A stretch of DNA of 64,000 nucleotides from Epiperipatus broadwayi (Eukaryota > Onychophora > Udeonychophora > Euonychophora > Peripatidae), in contig JAQFVV010000049.1 of NCBI GenBank assembly GCA_028023455.1, forward strand, positions 3,404,536-3,468,535. The letters are read 5' to 3'. The notes under the pieces were generated by a model that saw only the letters and a list, made by a program, of their open reading frames with translations, did not search any database and was not told the DNA's origin. The translations under genes were made by a program, and so were the position numbers. Positions 59,549 through 64,000 of this stretch are shown one piece after another. Each line of letters opens with the position of its first letter. Positions within the stretch are counted from its first letter, which is position 1.

Positions 59549-59582
59549 CCAATCAGATAAGGAGTTTCTGGCAGTATAAAAG
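59549..59582 (+). promoter_or_regulatory. Core promoter candidate: CCAAT box and TATA box
   Basis: CCAAT at 59549-59553 and TATAAAAG at 59575-59582, correctly ordered, lead into a CpG-containing region with an ATG at 59811. They could belong to a host gene, or to the U3 region of an LTR beginning near 59502 (TGTTAG..). The second idea fits the AATAAA at about 59613. Confidence 0.45.
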
Positions 59583-59810
59583 CTGGATTCAATTGTTGAA
59601 GGGGGCTCTCTACAATAAATTTTAAAAGTTAATAGTGCTATTGAGAAAATAGCTAAGTAAATTTATAAACGCTCTTAAAATCAGTGTTAAAATCATAAGA
59701 GTGTTATTGTATATAATTTTATAATTTTTAAATGATAAGTATGCAGTAGAAACTTAATAATTCCCTATTGGTCTTCTCAATATCGAAACTCAATTTACGT
59801 ACGAATAATC

Positions 59811-59987
59811 ATGGAAACATCACGTATTGTAGAAATATATCAGAAACTTTACGCTAGAGAAATAACAGACGCTGGATTAGTACATAAAACCATGAGATGG
59901 AGAAAAGTAATATTTTGGACTATAAATAGTGTTAAAAAGTTTAAATTACTATTGTCTATTATAGATAGATATTTAAAAGAAATATGA
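59811..59987 (+). CDS. Small ORF downstream of the promoter candidate
   Basis: 58 codons from the first ATG after a run without upstream ATG in frame; begins METSRIVEIYQKLYA and includes AGLVHKTMRWRK. A donor-like GTAATA at 59907 would close a 32-codon phase-0 first exon. The charged composition and several CpG codons set it apart from chance frames. No family recognised. Confidence 0.3.
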   Translation: METSRIVEIYQKLYAREITDAGLVHKTMRWRKVIFWTINSVKKFKLLLSIIDRYLKEI

Positions 59988-60204
59988 ATATTTCTATAGA
60001 AAGAAAGTATTTTTGCAGATTTTAAAGAAATAAAATGTATATCTTAAGTAAAGATATAAGAAGTAGTAATTTTAATAAATACATGCCTTGTTAAGTCTTT
60101 GTGCTTAAAAGACTAAATATTGACGATTTGAAAAGGCAAATAGATTATAAATATGATTATTTAAAATCGTAATATAATAAAATTATTATATCGAAGTAAT
60201 CTAA

Positions 60205-60336
60205 AACGCTGGACGTTATAGATGGAAAAATAGATTCTTACCTAGATATATTGTTTTGAAAAATGCGCAAGTAATACGTGGACGTCCAGGCCAAACCAAA
60301 TCAGGCCAAGCTAAGTTAATGGAAATAATTAAATGA
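60205..60336 (+). CDS. Short open block with RGRP motif
   Basis: 44 codons to a TGA at 60334, including NAGRYRWKNRFLPRY and RGRPGQTKSGQAKLMEI. RGRP is the core of an AT-hook but also common by chance. A TAA precedes the block. An acceptor-like 'attcttacctag' at 60245 would instead open the neighbouring frame. It might be a second exon of the frame at 59811; unproven. Confidence 0.25.
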   Translation, partial: NAGRYRWKNRFLPRYIVLKNAQVIRGRPGQTKSGQAKLMEIIK

Positions 60337-60619
60337 GAATAATTTAACAATTATAAATTAATTTAGAAATAATAACTTTTGAACAATATTTTATGAAGAA
60401 ATGGATCCAGAAAAGAACTTATAAACTATTTTTTAATTTTATTTTTGTTTTCTTGTGGAACTTATTTTATTTTTTTTAAAAAAAGAAAAATGTTACCATT
60501 TTTCTATAAACTTTCAAGAAACACGTGATACAACGGAACAGGAAATAGTGTTCTATTGACTTTATACGTAGGATATTTGTTAGAACTTTTATGGTAGAAC
60601 AAAAGTCGTCGCTGGAAAT

Positions 60620-62090
60620 ACGTAATATGAACTTTTATTTTATTTATTTAACATAAAATTTAAAATATTATTAAACTATTAAAAGTAGGTTAGGTACATT
60701 TATTAAATAATAACTTAAAAATAATATAATAATTAATTACATAAATTTATTTTTTTATAATTAATATAACACAGAATATTCTAATGAATGTTTATGAGTA
60801 TAAATGTGAATGATTTTATTTTATGAAGCTGCAAATTCCGAAGAATGCTGGATAGCAGATTGGACATTATTATTATTATGGTAAAAACATTGTATAATGA
60901 TTTTAATGAATTTAATATTTTTTTTTTAGATCAACCGAATATTATGTTTTGTGGAATGAATGTATAGATATTTTAAGAAAACACATACATTATATTGGCA
61001 ACGAACTTTATTAAAATATGCATAAGTTTTAATTTATAATGTCAACATGATACAACATTACATAAGAAGCTTAGAAATAATTATATGATTCTTTCATAAA
61101 TAAATTTTGATATTTTATTATGTTATAGTATTAGAATTATATTTATTCTTTATTTAGGTAATTATTTTATTATTTGCAAGATAGGAATAGATTTGAAAAG
61201 ACTCTATTTTTTTTTGTATTTTGTTTTATTAAATAAATTAAGTTACGTTATGGGTAGAAGCTTATATTTGGATTGAAGTTTATTAAGTATAGACGATGTA
61301 GTATAGGTAATTTGGATGATGAATATTTTATTTAAAGTTGATGTTTGTATTCCGGAAATTTTAGATAAGTTTAGAATGTGTTTTATAGATAGAAATTATT
61401 AGAAAGGATTAAAATAACACATAAAGTAAAGTAATGATTTTATAAAGAAAAGAATCATAGAATTTATCTAAGGTAATGCTTTCTGAATTTAAAATTGATA
61501 AATGATTTAAATAATAGTATTTGAACAGTACAGATATGTAATGCATATTTGATAAAACGTATAACAGGAATTATATTAAGTAAAGTATAATTACAGTCAA
61601 TTATTTGTTTTACATTACAGAGATACATTGATTTTATAAAGCTATTAAGCAATGTTAATAATAAAGTAAATATATGATAATACATTATAAATGGTAATAT
61701 TTAATTAATGTAACTATTTAATTAGTAAAGTTTCATTGTTTATACATGCTACATAAATAATTTTGACATATATTATTATTTGTAATGGAAGTTTATTAAT
61801 ATTTATTTTTTAAAAATCTAAGTTTTTTGAAAACATACTATAATATTATTAGTATAGTATTTGAAGAATGTATAAGTGCTTGTTAAGCACATGAATTAGT
61901 AACAGTATAAACTTCTTGTATTTGTAATTTCTTATTTTATTTTATTTATTTTCCTAAATTCTAAAACTGTAAATAGTGTAAATAAATTTTATTTGAAGTT
62001 ATTGTAAATAAATTTGTTAATTTGTTTTAAAAGTGTGTCGAGTTTTCATTATTTTTCACCACAGCATTTTGACATCAGATGATTTGAAAT
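60620..62090. other. AT-rich DNA ending in polyadenylation-like signals
   Basis: No coding block. Several AATAAA motifs cluster at about 61981-62010. 'gtgtcgagttttcatt' and 'tttttcaccaca' at 62036-62063 resemble the 3' end of an LTR. If the promoter region at 59.5 kb is a U3, a solo LTR or a large LTR-like unit spanning 59.5-62.06 kb is possible. Confidence 0.3.
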
Positions 62091-62916
62091 AAACATAATA
62101 TTTGTACAAAAATGAATTTGTTATTATTATTTAGAAATGAATACAATATTTGCTTAACATTACTTTATAAGAATTGATTGACATGAACATAAATATTACA
62201 ATGGTCATAAAATGATTATAATGCACATTATAAGAATACAGTATTGTTTATTGCCACAGATTATTAAGTATAAGATTTTTGATCTATTTTAAAATGAATA
62301 TACCATGTGAAATAAAAGATATACATAGGATTGTTTATTCATTTAATGATTGATTATATAATATAAATAGATGAGATTAAATTACATTTTAAGATTAGAA
62401 TTATTTATTATTATTATTAAAATAAGTTAGGTGTATCTAAGTTTGATATAAAATCCCACATCATACTTATTTACATGAGTTATTATTATTTTAAAACAGC
62501 TTAGAAGAACCTGAGATTATTTAATTATATTTTAAGTTAAAAGTTAGGAATTATTTTAGTATTATTAAAGATAATTATTTCATTTAAAAGTCATAAGAAT
62601 GCTATAGATGTAGTGGTAAGATGATAAGGTAGTGGTAGTATTCTTATGCCATTGAGACAGTATCTTAGGAGATATTGACTCAGTGTAAATCTGCTTATTA
62701 CTTTGTAACTTTACTTCGCAGTCTCATAATTTTATAAATACTTATTTAATTAGTATAATCTAGAACTATATTGATTTTGATGATTGATAATAAATTTAAT
62801 TAAGATATAATAATATAAAAGTATATTAAAGATAGATATGCAAATTTTAATTAAGCATAATAATGTAACTGAGCTAGTTGTATTTTAAACTATTTTACAT
62901 ATCAAGAAGTAAGGGT

Positions 62917-62920
<4 letters not shown>
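62091..62920. other. AT-rich DNA, nothing recognised
   Basis: No frame or RNA recognised. Confidence 0.4.
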
Positions 62921-62948
<28 letters not shown>

Positions 62949-62980
62949 GGTCACAATATATATATATATATATATATATC
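62921..62980. repeat. TA array with 'tggtcacaat' interruption
   Basis: Two TA runs are separated by 'tggtcacaata', the same motif that borders the TA array at 58611-58620. A partly deleted relative of that unit. Confidence 0.75.
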
Positions 62981-63459
62981 ATAAACCAATGCTTAAAAAG
63001 TACATATACCTAATATAAAATCACAAGTCACTAAATATAGAACTGCTTGTCTGATATCAGATCTACATAACTAAATAAGAAAAGTTTAGGGTGTTGTAAT
63101 TATTAGATCAATGACTTAATAATATAAAAAAATTAAAAATGACTACTGATTGTAGAATTAATAGATTTAAAACTCTCATTGATAAATGTCAATAGCCAGA
63201 AAATAGTCTAAGGATTAATATATAACCAGAATTTTCAGACTCTATCAGAAAATATTAAAAAACGCTTTTAAAAATATTTATAACATACCTTAATACTTGT
63301 GGAAATTAATGCTTATGAGAAACAAAAGTATTTCTAAGAGTTAAAGGCCTTTACTCATTTCCTTGGTTTAATTCACAGGTACTTTCTGTTTTTGTCCCAT
63401 GCCACCACTTGAGGGCACTTATTTCCAATTGTCGGAGATAATTATACAGATGCAGGGAC

Positions 63460-63746
63460 TAATGTTTAATAACAGTCAAAATAAAAAAGATCAAACAACA
63501 ATTTTTTATTATAACATTTAATTAAAATAAAAAACAAAACCAAAAACATTAAGTACTAACTTATATACTGATATAAACAATATTTTGATATTTAACAAAG
63601 AATAAAAAATAAATAAAATAAAATACGCAATTATGAACAAATTGGTAGTATGTAGCATAATTGGGAGTATTTAATGACAGTGAAAGTAAAAAAGACAAAA
63701 CAATTTTGTATTTTAATATTTAATTAAAGTAAAAGAAAAACAAAAT
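63460..63746. repeat. Direct repeat, about 80-bp unit, 205-bp offset
   Basis: 'ttaataacagtcaaaataaaaaagatcaaac' type block at about 63465-63536 recurs at about 63672-63746 with some changes ('ttaatgacagtgaaagtaaa'). It lies just downstream of the minus-strand transposase fragment, so it may be part of that element's end. Confidence 0.7.
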
Positions 63747-63766
63747 GAAAGTAATAAAAATAGTTA

Positions 63767-64000
63767 TATTTTGCTATCTTCTTGATGCAATTACCACCAC
63801 ATGAATGCAGCTAAATAGGAATCCATGTGTTTGCAAGCAGTTCCCCTCTGTCTTTTATTGCACTATTTAACTAGCCCCCAAAGTCTTTCTATGTTTTGGG
63901 TATGTGCCCCAGTAGAAGAATTCACAAAATTATAACTATAATTAACTTTAAAAAGTTCAAATCCTGCATTTCTTAATTCATCAGTTTTATAGGCCTTCCA
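63767..64000 (-). pseudogene. Merlin/IS1016-type transposase fragment (runs off window)
   Basis: Minus strand from the window edge: 78 codons in one frame with two stops. NFVNSSTGAHTQNIERLWGLVK matches the ISXO2/IS1016 DDE signature 'FV....g.hT..IE..W..+K' that carries the last catalytic acid. MDSYLAAFMWW then fits the 'YL.EF.WR' C-terminal motif. The conserved Arg of the WR pair is Trp here. The N-terminal part lies beyond the window. This superfamily includes the eukaryotic Merlin DNA transposons. Inactive by its stops. Confidence 0.8.

Overview
This is an AT-rich (about three quarters A+T by eye) nuclear segment of an animal genome, probably an invertebrate. The evidence is the mix of mobile elements: Penelope-like, Gypsy-type LTR, non-LTR, Helitron, piggyBac and Merlin remnants. 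Spliceosomal-type splice signals, (TA)n, GATA and CCTG/TCTG microsatellites, and the lack of any bacterial gene organisation also fit. The species cannot be told from the sequence. No complete, confidently identified host gene is present; most short open frames are chance frames in AT-rich DNA.

Layout. 1-8.5 kb: non-coding AT-rich DNA with a 230-bp near-perfect palindrome, TA arrays and old tandem repeats. 8.57-9.41 kb: a decayed piggyBac transposase. 9.85-13.2 kb: two decayed Penelope-like reverse transcriptase copies of one family, head to head. 13.4-18.9 kb: diverged tandem duplications, a GATA-rich tract and a hammerhead ribozyme motif. 18.98-27.15 kb: a structurally complete LTR retrotransposon on the minus strand with 2.6-kb LTRs and a 2.9-kb interior that encodes only gag and protease. 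27.16-27.92 kb: a cluster of direct and inverted repeats carrying hammerhead-like cores. 28-34 kb: old repeats, tRNA-like SINE-type sequences and a Penelope-type GIY-YIG fragment. 34.76-39.68 kb: a 5'-truncated non-LTR retrotransposon split by a 2.2-kb insertion of different composition that includes an exon-like block. 39.97-40.93 kb: exon-like, GC-richer sequence that is the best host-gene candidate. 41.55-41.97 and 46.42-46.92 kb: foldback elements with hammerhead ribozyme motifs. 47.1-47.9 kb: a decayed Helitron replication protein. 48-59 kb: mostly featureless AT-rich DNA with microsatellites and a tRNA-like sequence. 59.5-60.6 kb: a CpG-containing segment with CCAAT and TATA boxes and two short open frames. 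63.77-64 kb: a Merlin-type transposase fragment running off the right edge.

The strongest theme is a set of hammerhead ribozymes (about 18.1, 41.7, 46.5 and 46.85 kb, with degenerate relatives at 27.3-27.8 and perhaps 28.1 kb). Comparing copies shows compensating changes in stems I, II and III. Minimal hammerheads of this type are known from Penelope-like elements; here two or more distinct sequence families sit inside foldback repeats with no reverse transcriptase beside them. The second theme is the gag-protease-only LTR element, whose LTRs together are longer than its interior and which lies inside a TA microsatellite.
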